This document shows, piece after piece, positions 1 through 8,684 of a stretch of 64,000 nucleotides of DNA. Made by a program: the position numbers and the translations under genes. How positions within the stretch are numbered: position 1 is the stretch's first letter; each line of letters starts with the position of its first letter. The notes under the pieces are model-generated. The model was not told where the DNA came from, ran no database searches, and saw nothing but the letters and a program-made list of their open reading frames with translations. The stretch spans positions 35,831-99,830 of the forward strand of contig JABLXR010000010.1 in assembly GCA_013178015.1 (NCBI GenBank). The letters run 5' to 3'. This DNA is from Anaerolineae bacterium (GTDB lineage Bacteria; Chloroflexota; Anaerolineae; DRVO01).

Positions 1-1
1 G

Positions 2-1015
2 GCCGCCGGCGTCGGGCCCGGCAGCGAGGTTATCGTCCCTGCCTACACCTTCTACGCCACCGCCGCCGCCGTGGTAGCCTCCCGGGGCATCCCCGTCATC
101 GCCGAGATCAACGATACCATGACCCTGGACCCCGAGGACGTGGAACGCAAGATCACCCCCCGCACCAAAGCCATCGTGCCCGTGCACATGCTGGGCCTGG
201 CTGCTGACATGGATCCCATCATGGATATCGCCCGCCGGCACAACCTCACCGTGATCGAGGACAATGCCCAGGCCTGCGGCGGCAAGTACAAGGGCCGCTA
301 CCTGGGCACCATCGGCGATCTGGGCTGCTTCAGCCTGAGCAGCTACAAGGTCGTCGGCGCCGGGGAAGCGGGAATGGTGCTCACGGACGACGAGTGGCTC
401 TACATCCGGGCCATGAGCCAGCACGACACGGCGGCCTGTTGGCGGCCAGACCGCTACGCCAGGGAGCGGCGGCCGGGCGAGCTCTTCTGCGGCCAGAACT
501 ACCGCATGTCCGAGCTGGAGGGAGCGGTGAACCTGGTGCAGCTCCGGAAGATGGAAGCCCAGCGGGTGCGCTACAACAGCAACATGCGCCGCATCATCGC
601 CGGCCTGGAGACATTCCCTCAGACCCGCCTACGGCCCAGCAATGACCCGGAGGGCGACCTGGGGTACTGCATCATCCTCCTGGCAGAGAGCAAAGAGGCT
701 GCCAGCCGCATCGGGCCTGCCCTCGCCGCCGAGGGGCTGCCCGCCGGGGCCCGGGGCGTGGAAGGCTCGCGGGACTGGCACATCTACACCTTCTGGGAGC
801 AGATCCTGGAACAGAAGACAGCTACCGAGGAGGGCTGCCCCTTCACCTGCCCCTTCTACGAGGGTCCCCTGCCCGAGTACTCGGTGGAAATGTGCGCCCG
901 CTCGGCTGACCTCTTTGACCGGGCCATATTCCTCCGGGTCAACCAATGGTGGACGGAGAGCGACTGCGACCGAGTGGCCGCCGCCGTCAACAAGGTCTGC
1001 CGGGTGTACGGGTAG
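2..1015 (+). CDS. DegT/DnrJ/EryC1/StrS family PLP-dependent aminotransferase, 5' end outside window
   Basis: Fold-type I sugar aminotransferase family; members transaminate keto-sugars or related substrates in nucleotide-sugar or secondary-metabolite pathways. The reading frame is open from base 2, so the N-terminus lies outside the window. Visible hallmarks are VPAYTFYATA near the start, the PLP-binding region IEDNAQACGGKY, and the Schiff-base lysine in SLSSYKVVGAGEAGMV. The C-terminal third has many aromatics and Cys, which suits substrate recognition in this family. No neighbour on its 3' side belongs to a sugar pathway, so the substrate cannot be named. Family call is firm; function within the family is open. 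Confidence 0.9.
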   Translation, partial: AAGVGPGSEVIVPAYTFYATAAAVVASRGIPVIAEINDTMTLDPEDVERKITPRTKAIVPVHMLGLAADMDPIMDIARRHNLTVIEDNAQACGGKYKGRYLGTIGDLGCFSLSSYKVVGAGEAGMVLTDDEWLYIRAMSQHDTAACWRPDRYARERRPGELFCGQNYRMSELEGAVNLVQLRKMEAQRVRYNSNMRRIIAGLETFPQTRLRPSNDPEGDLGYCIILLAESKEAASRIGPALAAEGLPAGARGVEGSRDWHIYTFWEQILEQKTATEEGCPFTCPFYEGPLPEYSVEMCARSADLFDRAIFLRVNQWWTESDCDRVAAAVNKVCRVYG

Positions 1016-1052
1016 AGGCGCACCGCCGGTCACGTCAGCGTCTCCGGCGCGG

Positions 1053-1161
1053 TCGCCTCCTGCCCCCGAACCCCACCAACACGAGGAGTTCGCGCGCCCA
1101 CGCGCGAGCAGGCCCCCACACACATCCCCCCGCGCCTGGAGGCGCTCACTCCTCATGAAGG
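1053..1161. repeat. Direct repeat, copy 1 (about 109 bp)
   Basis: Non-coding repeat matching 1212-1321 at most positions. It runs from TCGCCTCCTGCCC through CACGAGGAGTTCGCGCGC to CACTCCTCATGAAGGG. It carries short self-complementary parts (GCGCGCCCACGCGCG, GCGCCTGGAGGCGC), so each copy can fold into hairpins. A shortened third copy lies at 36288-36323. Confidence 0.85.
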
Positions 1162-1211
1162 GGCAATCCACGCCCGCCGCAGGCACTCCCCCGCTGCTAC
1201 CCCCAGAGGGA

Positions 1212-1321
1212 TCGCCTCTTGCCCTCGAACCCCACCAACACGAGGAGTTCGCGCGCCCACGCGCGAGCAGGCCCTCACACACAGCCCGCCCGCGCCTGGG
1301 GGCGCTCACTCCTCATGAGGG
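1212..1321. repeat. Direct repeat, copy 2 (about 110 bp)
   Basis: Second copy of the repeat at 1053-1161, separated from it by 50 bp. The GCGCCTGGGGGCGC hairpin and the CTCATGAG palindrome are better formed here. The pair fills most of the 400 bp between the aminotransferase and the histidine kinase; no gene is visible in that gap. Confidence 0.85.
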
Positions 1322-1368
1322 AGCCACTATGCCCGGTGGACGCAACCGCCCTGGCCCTCCGCCAGCGG

Positions 1369-1377
1369 TGGTACAAT
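1369..1377 (+). promoter_or_regulatory. Extended -10 promoter for the hybrid histidine kinase
   Basis: TGGTACAAT is a good extended -10 element placed 42 bp before the GTG start at 1419. No clear -35 is seen, as is usual for extended -10 promoters. Prediction from sequence only. Confidence 0.45.
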
Positions 1378-1418
1378 GGGGCAACAGCACCTGACTCGAT
1401 CGCAGGGAGGATGCCAGG

Positions 1419-3668
1419 GTGGCGGCAGTTCACGCGCAGGCAGGCGGGGAACAGCAGGTCAAGGTGGTTCTGGAGGCGCGAGAAGCCTGGGGCGAGACCC
1501 TTACCGCGTTCGGCGCCATCGCCCTCGTGCTGGGGCACCTGGGTACGCTCACGGCCGGTTTCGCCGACCCGTCTCGGCCCATCTTTCGCCCTTTGGTGGC
1601 ACCTGGGCTCATCGCCCTGGCCGGGTTGCTGGCGCTCCTGATGCGTCGCTGGCCGTACGCCGTCCGGGCAACCGTCTTCCTTGCCTTGACCTTCGGCGGC
1701 TCCCTGATGTTCGACGTCGCCTCCGCTCTGCCCTACGTGCAGTACCTGTACTCGCTCTGTGCCTTCATGGCCGGAGCCACGCTGGGGTTGCCCGCAGCTC
1801 TCGCCACCGCCGGCGCTGGTACCGCAGCGGCGATCGCCTTCGCCGGTACCGAGGTCGAGCGAGCCGCCCTCCCCTACACCCTGGGCGCGCTCTGGCTCTC
1901 TGCTCTCGTGAGCGGCGTAGCCTTCCGTAGCTCTCTGGCCGCCCTCCAGATGGCGGAAGCCCAGGTGGCCATGTCCTGGAAGCGAGCCCGGGCCGCTGAC
2001 GTGCGCCGAGGGGAGCTGGTCGCCGCCAAGAAGGCGCTGGACAGCATGTACGCCCTGCTGGAGCGCACCAACTACGAGCTCGGCGTCGCTCGGGAGGAGG
2101 CGGAAGAAGCCCGCAGGGCCAAAGCGCACTTCGCCGCCACCATCAGCCACGAACTCCGCACCCCCCTCAACCTCATAGCCGGTTTCGCCGAGCTCATGTA
2201 CCGGCACCCCGAGACCTACGGCTTCGACCGCTGGCCACCCCAGCTGAGCGCCGACATCCACGAGGTCTTCCAGACCAGCCGCCACATCCTGGGCATGATA
2301 GACGACGTGCTCGACCTGTCGCGCGTCGAGGCCAACCGCATGCCCTTGCGCCTCGAACCCACGGACCTCACCCGGCTGATCCGCGAGGTCTGCGCCAGCG
2401 CCAGTGGGCTGCTTCGGGGCAAGAATGTCGCCCTGCGCACCAGGCTATCCAGCCTCACGCCCGAGCTGATGGTGGACCGGCAGCGCGTAAGCCAGGTGCT
2501 TCTGAACCTGATCGGCAACGCCGCTCGTTTCACCCACCAGGGGTACATCGAGGTGGCCACCGAGGTGAGCGACGGCGAAGTGGTCGTCGCCGTCAGCGAC
2601 ACCGGCACGGGCATGTCACCCGAGGACCTGGCCCGAGTGTTCGAGGAGTTCAGCCAGGGGCCGATCTCGGCCGATGGCGGAGGCTCAGGGCTCGGGCTGG
2701 CCATCTGCCGGCAACTGGTCCACCTGCACGGGGGACGCATCGAGGCGCAGAGCGAGCCTGGGAGTGGCAGCACCTTCCGCTTTACCATACCCATCCCCGG
2801 CTCGGGCAAGGCACGCTCTCGCCTGTCCTACTACGCTCCCGAGGACTGGCGTCAGCCGCTCCCGGCCCAGTCGCCCACCAGAACGGCCCTCGTCGTCGCT
2901 TCCGATGAGGCCCTGGCCGCTCCAGTCTCCAGGTCATTGCCCGGATATCGCTCGGTGGTGGTGAACACCGTTGACGACTTGGCCACCGAAGTCGCGAGCG
3001 AGCACCCGGACGGCATCGTGCTGGTGACGCAGGAGGGTGCTCCATCGCCGCCCACTGCCGAGCACATATGGCGCGCCAGCGGCAGGACGGACCTCCCCAT
3101 CCTCCGGTACGAAGTGCCGTCTGGCAAAGAACGCGCGCGGCAGGAGCTCGCCGTATCCGGCTATCTGGAGAAGCCCGTCTCTCGGGAGAGTCTGCTATCG
3201 GCGCTGAGAGCGCTCGACCCCGCCCCCAAGCGGGTGCTGGTGGCCGACGACGACCCTGGCTTTGCCGCCCTGGTTCGCCGCATACTGGAGGCCGAGGTTG
3301 GCCAGACGGTGGTGAGCGTGGCCTACTCCGGCGCCGAGGTGATGCAGAGTTTGTGCGGCGGAAGCTTCGACACCGTGCTTCTGGACCTGGTGATGCCGGA
3401 GATGGGCGGCCTGGAGGTGCTCGAGCAGGCGAGGGCCGATGCCAAGCTCTCCCAGACCAGGTTCATCATCACTACCGGCTCAGGCTACGCCGACGCGCTG
3501 GCCGGTCGGCAACCGCTGCGCCTGGAGCTGCTCAAGCAGCGCTCCGTCGACCGCGATGAGTTGGGGGAGTACGTGGCCGCCATGCTCAAGGCGTGCCCTC
3601 CTGACTACTCCCGTCCACCGTCTCCGATAGAGCAGCCAAGAGTTGCTCTTGCGACACCGGCTTCTTGA
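1419..3668 (+). CDS. Membrane hybrid sensor histidine kinase with two C-terminal receiver-like domains
   Basis: A 749-residue sensor kinase. Residues about 25-180 hold several hydrophobic segments (membrane sensor), followed by a coiled-coil linker (about 180-240). HisKA has the phospho-acceptor in ISHELRTP (His244). The ATPase domain shows N363/N367, DTGTGM (Asp394) and GGGSGLGLA (420-428). Two receiver-like domains follow. The first (about 488-598) keeps the EKP lysine but has no acceptor Asp after its central strand; the second (about 603-722) has ADDDP and Asp656 in LLDLVMP. The GTG start follows GGAGG with good spacing. The 3' end overlaps the convergent response-regulator gene by 83 bp, which suggests the two form one signalling unit. 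Confidence 0.9.
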   Translation: MAAVHAQAGGEQQVKVVLEAREAWGETLTAFGAIALVLGHLGTLTAGFADPSRPIFRPLVAPGLIALAGLLALLMRRWPYAVRATVFLALTFGGSLMFDVASALPYVQYLYSLCAFMAGATLGLPAALATAGAGTAAAIAFAGTEVERAALPYTLGALWLSALVSGVAFRSSLAALQMAEAQVAMSWKRARAADVRRGELVAAKKALDSMYALLERTNYELGVAREEAEEARRAKAHFAATISHELRTPLNLIAGFAELMYRHPETYGFDRWPPQLSADIHEVFQTSRHILGMIDDVLDLSRVEANRMPLRLEPTDLTRLIREVCASASGLLRGKNVALRTRLSSLTPELMVDRQRVSQVLLNLIGNAARFTHQGYIEVATEVSDGEVVVAVSDTGTGMSPEDLARVFEEFSQGPISADGGGSGLGLAICRQLVHLHGGRIEAQSEPGSGSTFRFTIPIPGSGKARSRLSYYAPEDWRQPLPAQSPTRTALVVASDEALAAPVSRSLPGYRSVVVNTVDDLATEVASEHPDGIVLVTQEGAPSPPTAEHIWRASGRTDLPILRYEVPSGKERARQELAVSGYLEKPVSRESLLSALRALDPAPKRVLVADDDPGFAALVRRILEAEVGQTVVSVAYSGAEVMQSLCGGSFDTVLLDLVMPEMGGLEVLEQARADAKLSQTRFIITTGSGYADALAGRQPLRLELLKQRSVDRDELGEYVAAMLKACPPDYSRPPSPIEQPRVALATPAS

Positions 3669-4896
3669 GGTAGCGCTGCGCCCCCATGACGAAGGCCATC
3701 TCGGGCTCGTTCAGCACCGAACAGATGATCACCGGCACCTTCCCCAGGCCCGGCCTGGACCGGATCTGCTCCAGCATCTGCCAGCCATCCAGGTCCCGCA
3801 TCAACACGTCCAGGACGATGACGTCGGGCACCTCCTGGGCGGCGGCCTCCAGCGCTGCCACGCTGTCGGCGGCGCAGGTCACGGCGAAGCCTTCCGCTTC
3901 GAGGAACCGCCGATAGAGCTCGAGGAGACGAGTGTTGTCGTCTATCAGCAGCACGCGCGTGCTGCTGGCGGAACGAAAGCTGAGCCGCACGCGCACCCGC
4001 TCCGGCTGAGTCGCCCCGAGCTTCAGGTCGCCCCCCTGGGCCCGCATCAGCTCTTCGACGACGGCCAGTCGTTCCCGCCGCTCCGGCATCATGAACGGTT
4101 CGGTGGTCAGGGGCCAGGCCCACAGATCCAGAATGACCCGACGGGCGCGGTGGAGCCAGCCCAGCTCGAGGTTGGCCGGCCGGCTGACAATGGTCGCCGT
4201 CAGCGCGCCCAGTACGGCCTGCCGGGCCAGGGTCACGTCCGCCCAGGCCATCATCTGGCGGCGTGGCGGAGCATAGCCCAGGCGAACACCGTGTCCTCGG
4301 GCGAGGGCTCCCAGTGGGCCCATGAGCTCGCTCACCACAGCGCCGAGGTTGACGCTGCGGAGGTCCAGGCCCAGGCTCTGGACCTCGTGCTCCAGCCCAG
4401 CCATGGTCTCCCCCAGGTCGGCCACCGAGCCGTTCTGTCCCTTGGGCTGGGACTGCCGCCATAGGTGAGTGGCCACGGCGAGGAGCCCTTTGCGGTGATC
4501 GCGGTGGAACTGCCGCAGGCTTATGTGCAGCTCGTCCATGATAGCCTGAATGGAGAAGCCGTTGACGTAGCGGCGCACCAGGATGCCGTAGGGACGCCAC
4601 TCGCGGCTGTTGCGCGGCGCCCGAGGGCCGGGGTTGATCTGCTCCAGCGCGTCCAGCAGCAGGTTACGCAGACCCCTCGAAGGGTCGCGCAATGATGGCG
4701 AGGAGGAGGCGACCAGTTCGCAGAGGGGATGGCACTCGAGATGGGCGTAGTCGTAGAGGTGGCCGAGGGCGTCCCTCACGGCGGCCACGAACTCGGCCGG
4801 GGCCTCGCTGGTCGAGATCGAGTGCTCCTGAGCTTCGCCGTCCGTCAAAGGCTGCATCCCCAGAGCTGGCACATACGCGGCATAATCGTGGCACAA
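3586..4896 (-). CDS. Chimeric response regulator: HTH-like region, degenerate kinase-like ATPase region, C-terminal receiver
   Basis: A 436-residue protein. Residues about 100-150 look like a helix-turn-helix of the sigma-region-4 type (YVNGFSIQAIMDELHIS). Residues about 160-308 resemble a kinase dimerisation/ATPase region without recognisable N, G1 or G2 boxes. A canonical receiver occupies 313-430, with IDD, acceptor Asp363 in VLDVLM and Lys411-Lys412-Pro. The order is unusual because the receiver is last. It converges on the hybrid kinase with an 83-bp overlap and is its likely partner. The upstream-most start is TTG; GTG at 4872 or ATG at 4857 are possible, so the N-terminus is uncertain. 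Confidence 0.75.
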   Translation of the reverse strand: MCHDYAAYVPALGMQPLTDGEAQEHSISTSEAPAEFVAAVRDALGHLYDYAHLECHPLCELVASSSPSLRDPSRGLRNLLLDALEQINPGPRAPRNSREWRPYGILVRRYVNGFSIQAIMDELHISLRQFHRDHRKGLLAVATHLWRQSQPKGQNGSVADLGETMAGLEHEVQSLGLDLRSVNLGAVVSELMGPLGALARGHGVRLGYAPPRRQMMAWADVTLARQAVLGALTATIVSRPANLELGWLHRARRVILDLWAWPLTTEPFMMPERRERLAVVEELMRAQGGDLKLGATQPERVRVRLSFRSASSTRVLLIDDNTRLLELYRRFLEAEGFAVTCAADSVAALEAAAQEVPDVIVLDVLMRDLDGWQMLEQIRSRPGLGKVPVIICSVLNEPEMAFVMGAQRYLKKPVSQEQLLAALSETVDGSSQEGTP

Positions 4897-4934
4897 GCGC
4901 CGCTGCGACCCCGAAGAGGGGCGACTACACTGGC

Positions 4935-4940
4935 ATTATA
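4935..4940 (-). promoter_or_regulatory. -10 element upstream of the response regulator
   Basis: A perfect TATAAT on the minus strand about 40 bp upstream of the response-regulator start. The expected -35 position is GC-rich and poor. A small CCCC/GGGG hairpin (4909-4921) lies in the short leader. Confidence 0.4.
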
Positions 4941-5099
4941 GGCTATCGGGCCGCGCGGGAGCCACGCGCCCCCAGCGGACGCGGGCACCTTGATTCCGGC
5001 GGCGACGGGCGGGAGGTGCCCGCTGTCGCCGCGCCAGGAACGCCACCGGGCTATCCGCCGTAGAGCCGCTTATCCACGAGCGAGAAGGGAGGTTCGAAG

Positions 5100-6506
5100 A
5101 TGCATTCGAGAGCTTTCAGCCGACGGAAGATGCTGTCGGGTCTCGTGATCGCGGGCAGCGCCGCCGCGCTGGCCGCCTGCGCTCCTGCGGCGAGCCCGCA
5201 GCCCGCCCAGGAAGCAGCCGCCACCGAGGTACCGGAGGCCACTGCGGCCCCCCCGAAGGCTGAAGGGGGTGCCGTCACTCTGCGGTTCCGGACCTGGGTC
5301 TCCGGCCAGACGTCTCCCCTAGACCAGGCGTGGTACGACTGGCTTAGCGAGCACTTCCCCCAGGATCACGATGGGTCAACGATCGAATTCGAGTTCGTCC
5401 CTTTCGGAGCCGAGTACATCCAGAAGCTACTGGCCGACTCAGCTGCCGGAAGTCCGCCCGATCTACTGGATTCCTCTATCATCTGGGCGCGTGACTTCTG
5501 GGATCGCGGCATACTCCTCGAGCTTAACGACTACCTCGACGCCGTGCCGGAACTGGCGCCAGACATGTTCTACGGCGAGTCGACCAACATCTACCGTTCA
5601 AAGGCTGGCTCCTACTACGGCATCCCATACTGGGGTCCTGACTCCCAGGTCATAGCCCTAAACAGCAAGCTGTTCGAGGAGGCTGGGCTGGATCCGCAAG
5701 GTGCGGATATCGAAACGTGGGAGGACTTCGTAGACGCGACCAAGGCACTGACCAAGACCAACGGCGACGAAGTGGAGCAGGCAGGGTTCCTGGTGGGGAG
5801 CATGCGCTACATCGAGAGCTTCTCCACCTGGATGTACAGCAATGGAGGGGCTCTGCACGATCCGGACATCACTCAGCCCACCTTCAACAACGAACGCGGT
5901 GCTCAGGTCATGCAGCTTCAGCTCGACCTTCTGAACACGCATAAGGTTTCCTTCCCCATCTCGCCTGAGCGACAGGACACTCAGCTCTTTTTGCAGAGCC
6001 AAGCAGCCATGGTGGCCTGGGGCACGTGGTCTCCTACCTACATCGGCGGGAACGCGCCCGAAGGATTTGAGTACTGGCTCATAACCTTCCCCAGGGGGCC
6101 ACAAGGTGACGGCCCAGGCGCTACCACATGGTCTAACATGATGGTAATACCAAAGAAGGCGAAATACCCTGACCTCTCCTTTGAGTTGGCTCGCTACGTG
6201 GCGACTCCGCCCAACGTAATCACGCGCTTTGAGCTCTCGAATCGCCTCGCGCCGCTGAAGGCGTTGTACGAAAGCGATGCCTGGAGAGCCAAGCTCGAGA
6301 GCGTGCCTCAGCTCGCCATCGTCACCGAGGCGGCCGAGGTTGGAGGCGTCTATCCCTTCTTCCCCTTCTTCACCGAGGCCAACGATGCCATCGGCACCGA
6401 ACTGGAGCAGGTGATGCTCGGTGAGAAGAGCGTTGAGGAAGGCCTCGCCGAGGCTGAGGCCAGAGTCATAGAGGTTATCCAGCGTCGCCAGACCACAGGC
6501 GGATAG
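5100..6506 (+). CDS. Sugar ABC transporter substrate-binding lipoprotein
   Basis: A 468-residue extracytoplasmic solute-binding protein of the type that feeds oligosaccharides to MalFG-type permeases. It begins with an RRKMLSG stretch, a hydrophobic segment and a lipobox (LAAC, Cys about 26), followed by an Ala/Pro/Thr linker. The mature part has typical features: FVPFGAEYIQKL, a GIPYWGPDSQV hinge region and a WGTWSP motif. The ATG follows AGGGAGG. Two permease genes follow after a strong stem-loop (6542-6580); no ATPase gene is present. The sugar bound is unknown. Confidence 0.93.
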   Translation: MHSRAFSRRKMLSGLVIAGSAAALAACAPAASPQPAQEAAATEVPEATAAPPKAEGGAVTLRFRTWVSGQTSPLDQAWYDWLSEHFPQDHDGSTIEFEFVPFGAEYIQKLLADSAAGSPPDLLDSSIIWARDFWDRGILLELNDYLDAVPELAPDMFYGESTNIYRSKAGSYYGIPYWGPDSQVIALNSKLFEEAGLDPQGADIETWEDFVDATKALTKTNGDEVEQAGFLVGSMRYIESFSTWMYSNGGALHDPDITQPTFNNERGAQVMQLQLDLLNTHKVSFPISPERQDTQLFLQSQAAMVAWGTWSPTYIGGNAPEGFEYWLITFPRGPQGDGPGATTWSNMMVIPKKAKYPDLSFELARYVATPPNVITRFELSNRLAPLKALYESDAWRAKLESVPQLAIVTEAAEVGGVYPFFPFFTEANDAIGTELEQVMLGEKSVEEGLAEAEARVIEVIQRRQTTGG

Positions 6507-6541
6507 GTAGCCTACTCAGCATCTGGGATGACATACCGAGC

Positions 6542-6580
6542 CGATCTGCGCCCAGACAGAAAATGCCAGGGCGCAGATCG
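6542..6580 (+). terminator. Intercistronic stem-loop between binding protein and permease genes
   Basis: Perfect 12-bp inverted repeat CGATCTGCGCCC / GGGCGCAGATCG with a 15-nt loop. It is not followed by a T tract, so it is more likely an attenuator or RNA-stability element that keeps binding-protein mRNA more abundant than permease mRNA. It also argues against a permease start at 6563, which would fall inside it. Confidence 0.7.
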
Positions 6581-6607
6581 TGCTTCCAGTATCTGACAGG
6601 CGTGGGA

Positions 6608-7540
6608 ATGATGGCTACAGAGACCTATAGTGCCGGCCGAACCGAAGTCCGCGTCCGCCCCCCCTTGTGGAAACAACCACGTAAGTGGATAGCTGGCTAT
6701 ATCTTCACTGCTCCTGCCATCACTTTCATCGTCATCTTCTCGATCATATCCATTATCGTCTCGCTCTATATCAGCTTCTTCCAGTATGACGTGATCTCTG
6801 AGCATAGCCCCTATGTGGGCTTGGGCAACTACCGCGAGGCACTGTTCGAGGACGACCTGTTCTGGAGGGCACTCAAGAACACCTTCCTCTACGTTCTGGG
6901 AGTGGTGCCGGCAATTACGGTTTTCGGGTTCTTGCTGGCCTTGATCGGATATAAGGCTCGTCACGGCCGCAGCTTCTTCCGGACCGTCTACTTCTTGCCG
7001 TCCATCACTCCCATGGTGGTGATAGCCCTCATCTGGATGTGGCTCTACAGCCCCAAGGGCATGCTCAATGAGATGCTGGCCAGCGTCGGCATCCGAGGCC
7101 CGAATTGGCTCTTCGATCGGCACCTGGCGCTGCCGTCAGTCATGGTGATGAGCGTCTGGCAGGCGGTCGGGTACTACACCGTCATCTACCTCGCCGGTCT
7201 GGCGGACATCCCCCCGGATTTCTACGACGCGGCTCGGGTGGATGGGGCCAGCTGGTGGCAAGAGGTTCGCTACGTCACCGTGCCCCTCCTTCGGAATGTC
7301 ACCCTGTTCGTGACAGTCACCCTCGCAATCGGGGCATTCCAGGTCTTCACTCAGGTTTACATCATGACCCGCGGCGGCCCCGGAACGGCCACAGCGACTC
7401 TGCAGTTCATCATCTTCCGCAATGCTTTCCAGTACTTCCGTATGGGCTATGCCGCGGCCATCTCGTGGCTGCTGTTCATAGCGATCTTCGTGCTCGCCAT
7501 GATTCAGTTGCGGCTCAACCGGTCCGAGCGGATCTTTTGA
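6608..7540 (+). CDS. Sugar ABC transporter permease (MalF/UgpA type)
   Basis: Inner-membrane permease subunit of a carbohydrate importer, about 310 residues with six predicted membrane helices. The permease signature with the EAA loop is visible at YDAARVDGASWWQEVRYVTVP, which contacts the ATPase. The frame is open from 6563, but the ATG at 6608 lies just after the intercistronic stem-loop and is the better start; ATG at 6611 is also possible. It pairs with the downstream permease. The ATPase is probably a shared MsmK-like subunit encoded elsewhere (inference from its absence here). Confidence 0.92.
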   Translation: MMATETYSAGRTEVRVRPPLWKQPRKWIAGYIFTAPAITFIVIFSIISIIVSLYISFFQYDVISEHSPYVGLGNYREALFEDDLFWRALKNTFLYVLGVVPAITVFGFLLALIGYKARHGRSFFRTVYFLPSITPMVVIALIWMWLYSPKGMLNEMLASVGIRGPNWLFDRHLALPSVMVMSVWQAVGYYTVIYLAGLADIPPDFYDAARVDGASWWQEVRYVTVPLLRNVTLFVTVTLAIGAFQVFTQVYIMTRGGPGTATATLQFIIFRNAFQYFRMGYAAAISWLLFIAIFVLAMIQLRLNRSERIF

Positions 7541-7551
7541 GAGGGGTAGAC

Positions 7552-8442
7552 ATGGACCAAGCCTCAACCCTCAGTTCCACCTCGCGCCTATCCAGGACTG
7601 AGCCCACCCGTCGCGAGAAGGCCCGGGGAGCTGGAGGCCAGGTCCTTCTCTACCTGATCCTGATCACCCTTGCCGTCGTTATGATGTTCCCCTACTACTG
7701 GATGCTGGTGAACTCCCTCAAGGGACCGAGGGGATTCACCGCGAATCCCTACTCGCTGGTTCCGGACACCGTCAGCTTCGACTCCCTAACATACGTCTGG
7801 TCCACTGGCAGGATCGGGATATACTTGAAGAATAGCTTCATCTATGCGGCCGTCGTACTGGTAGCTCAGACCACCATCAACTCCCTGGCGGCCTACGCTT
7901 TCTCGAGGATTACCTTCCCTGGACGAGACACTCTCTTCATCGTGGTGCTGGCCACCATGATGCTGCCCTATTCGGTGCTCCTCATCCCCACCTATCTGAT
8001 CATCTGGCGCTTCGGGCTGGCAAATACCGTACCCGGAGTGGTCCTACCGGGGTTCGCCAGCGCCTACGGCATCTTCATGCTGCGCCAGTTCTTCCTGAAT
8101 ATCCCCATGGAGTTGGAGGATGCGGCTCGGATTGACGGCTGCAATCGGTTACGGATATACGCGCAGATCATCCTGCCCATGGCTCAGCCTGCTCTCATAA
8201 CCCTGGGCATGTTTATCTTCATGTCAGAGTGGTCCAGCTTCACCTGGCCGCTCGTGGTACTCAGCGACTGGAAGAAGTACCCCATCACCGTCGGACTCTC
8301 ACTGTTCCGGGATGAGCAATCGCTCTACTGGGACCGAACCTTCGCCGCGTCGCTGATCGCCACGCTTCCCCTGGTCCTGCTGTTCTTCGCCGGACAGCGC
8401 TACATCGTCGGCGGCATCAGCCTCACGGGCCTGAAGGGCTGA
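7552..8442 (+). CDS. Sugar ABC transporter permease (MalG/UgpE type)
   Basis: Second permease of the importer, 296 residues, six membrane segments. The EAA-loop signature reads MELEDAARIDGCNRLRIYAQIILP. A longer open frame exists upstream, but it overlaps the preceding permease. The ATG at 7552 follows GAGGGGTAG by a few bases and gives a normal MalG-type N-terminus. It starts 11 bp after the first permease stops, indicating co-transcription. Confidence 0.92.
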   Translation: MDQASTLSSTSRLSRTEPTRREKARGAGGQVLLYLILITLAVVMMFPYYWMLVNSLKGPRGFTANPYSLVPDTVSFDSLTYVWSTGRIGIYLKNSFIYAAVVLVAQTTINSLAAYAFSRITFPGRDTLFIVVLATMMLPYSVLLIPTYLIIWRFGLANTVPGVVLPGFASAYGIFMLRQFFLNIPMELEDAARIDGCNRLRIYAQIILPMAQPALITLGMFIFMSEWSSFTWPLVVLSDWKKYPITVGLSLFRDEQSLYWDRTFAASLIATLPLVLLFFAGQRYIVGGISLTGLKG

Positions 8443-8684
8443 CCCCCAGCACGCGGGCCGCACCCCACGCTCTCGCCGCCCGCCGCCATCCCCCCATCGC
8501 GGCCGGCTGGGCCGACAGTCCTGCCGGCACCACGGTAGCACCCCCGTGCACAGGTCCGCGTCGCATCGCGCTCGGGGGTATGCTAGAGTAGTCATACAGG
8601 CCACCCGGTATCCAGGGCCGCGCCGGTGATCGGCCCTGGAGTCCTTCCCGGGCCGTGGCTCGAGCGATTCACAGGGGGCGATCT
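8443..8684. other. Intergenic region without a recognised gene
   Basis: 242 bp between the permease gene and the MBL-fold gene. I see no coding sequence, repeat or clear terminator here. Confidence 0.5.

Noticed and set aside
629..1309. Long minus-strand frame antisense to the aminotransferase
   Set aside because: High GC makes long antisense frames common; this one repeats a Gly/Arg/Ala-rich stretch produced by the 110-bp direct repeat.
6512..7123. Minus-strand frame antisense to the sugar permease
   Set aside because: The permease on the plus strand has clear membrane helices and an EAA loop; the antisense frame is hydrophilic and patternless.
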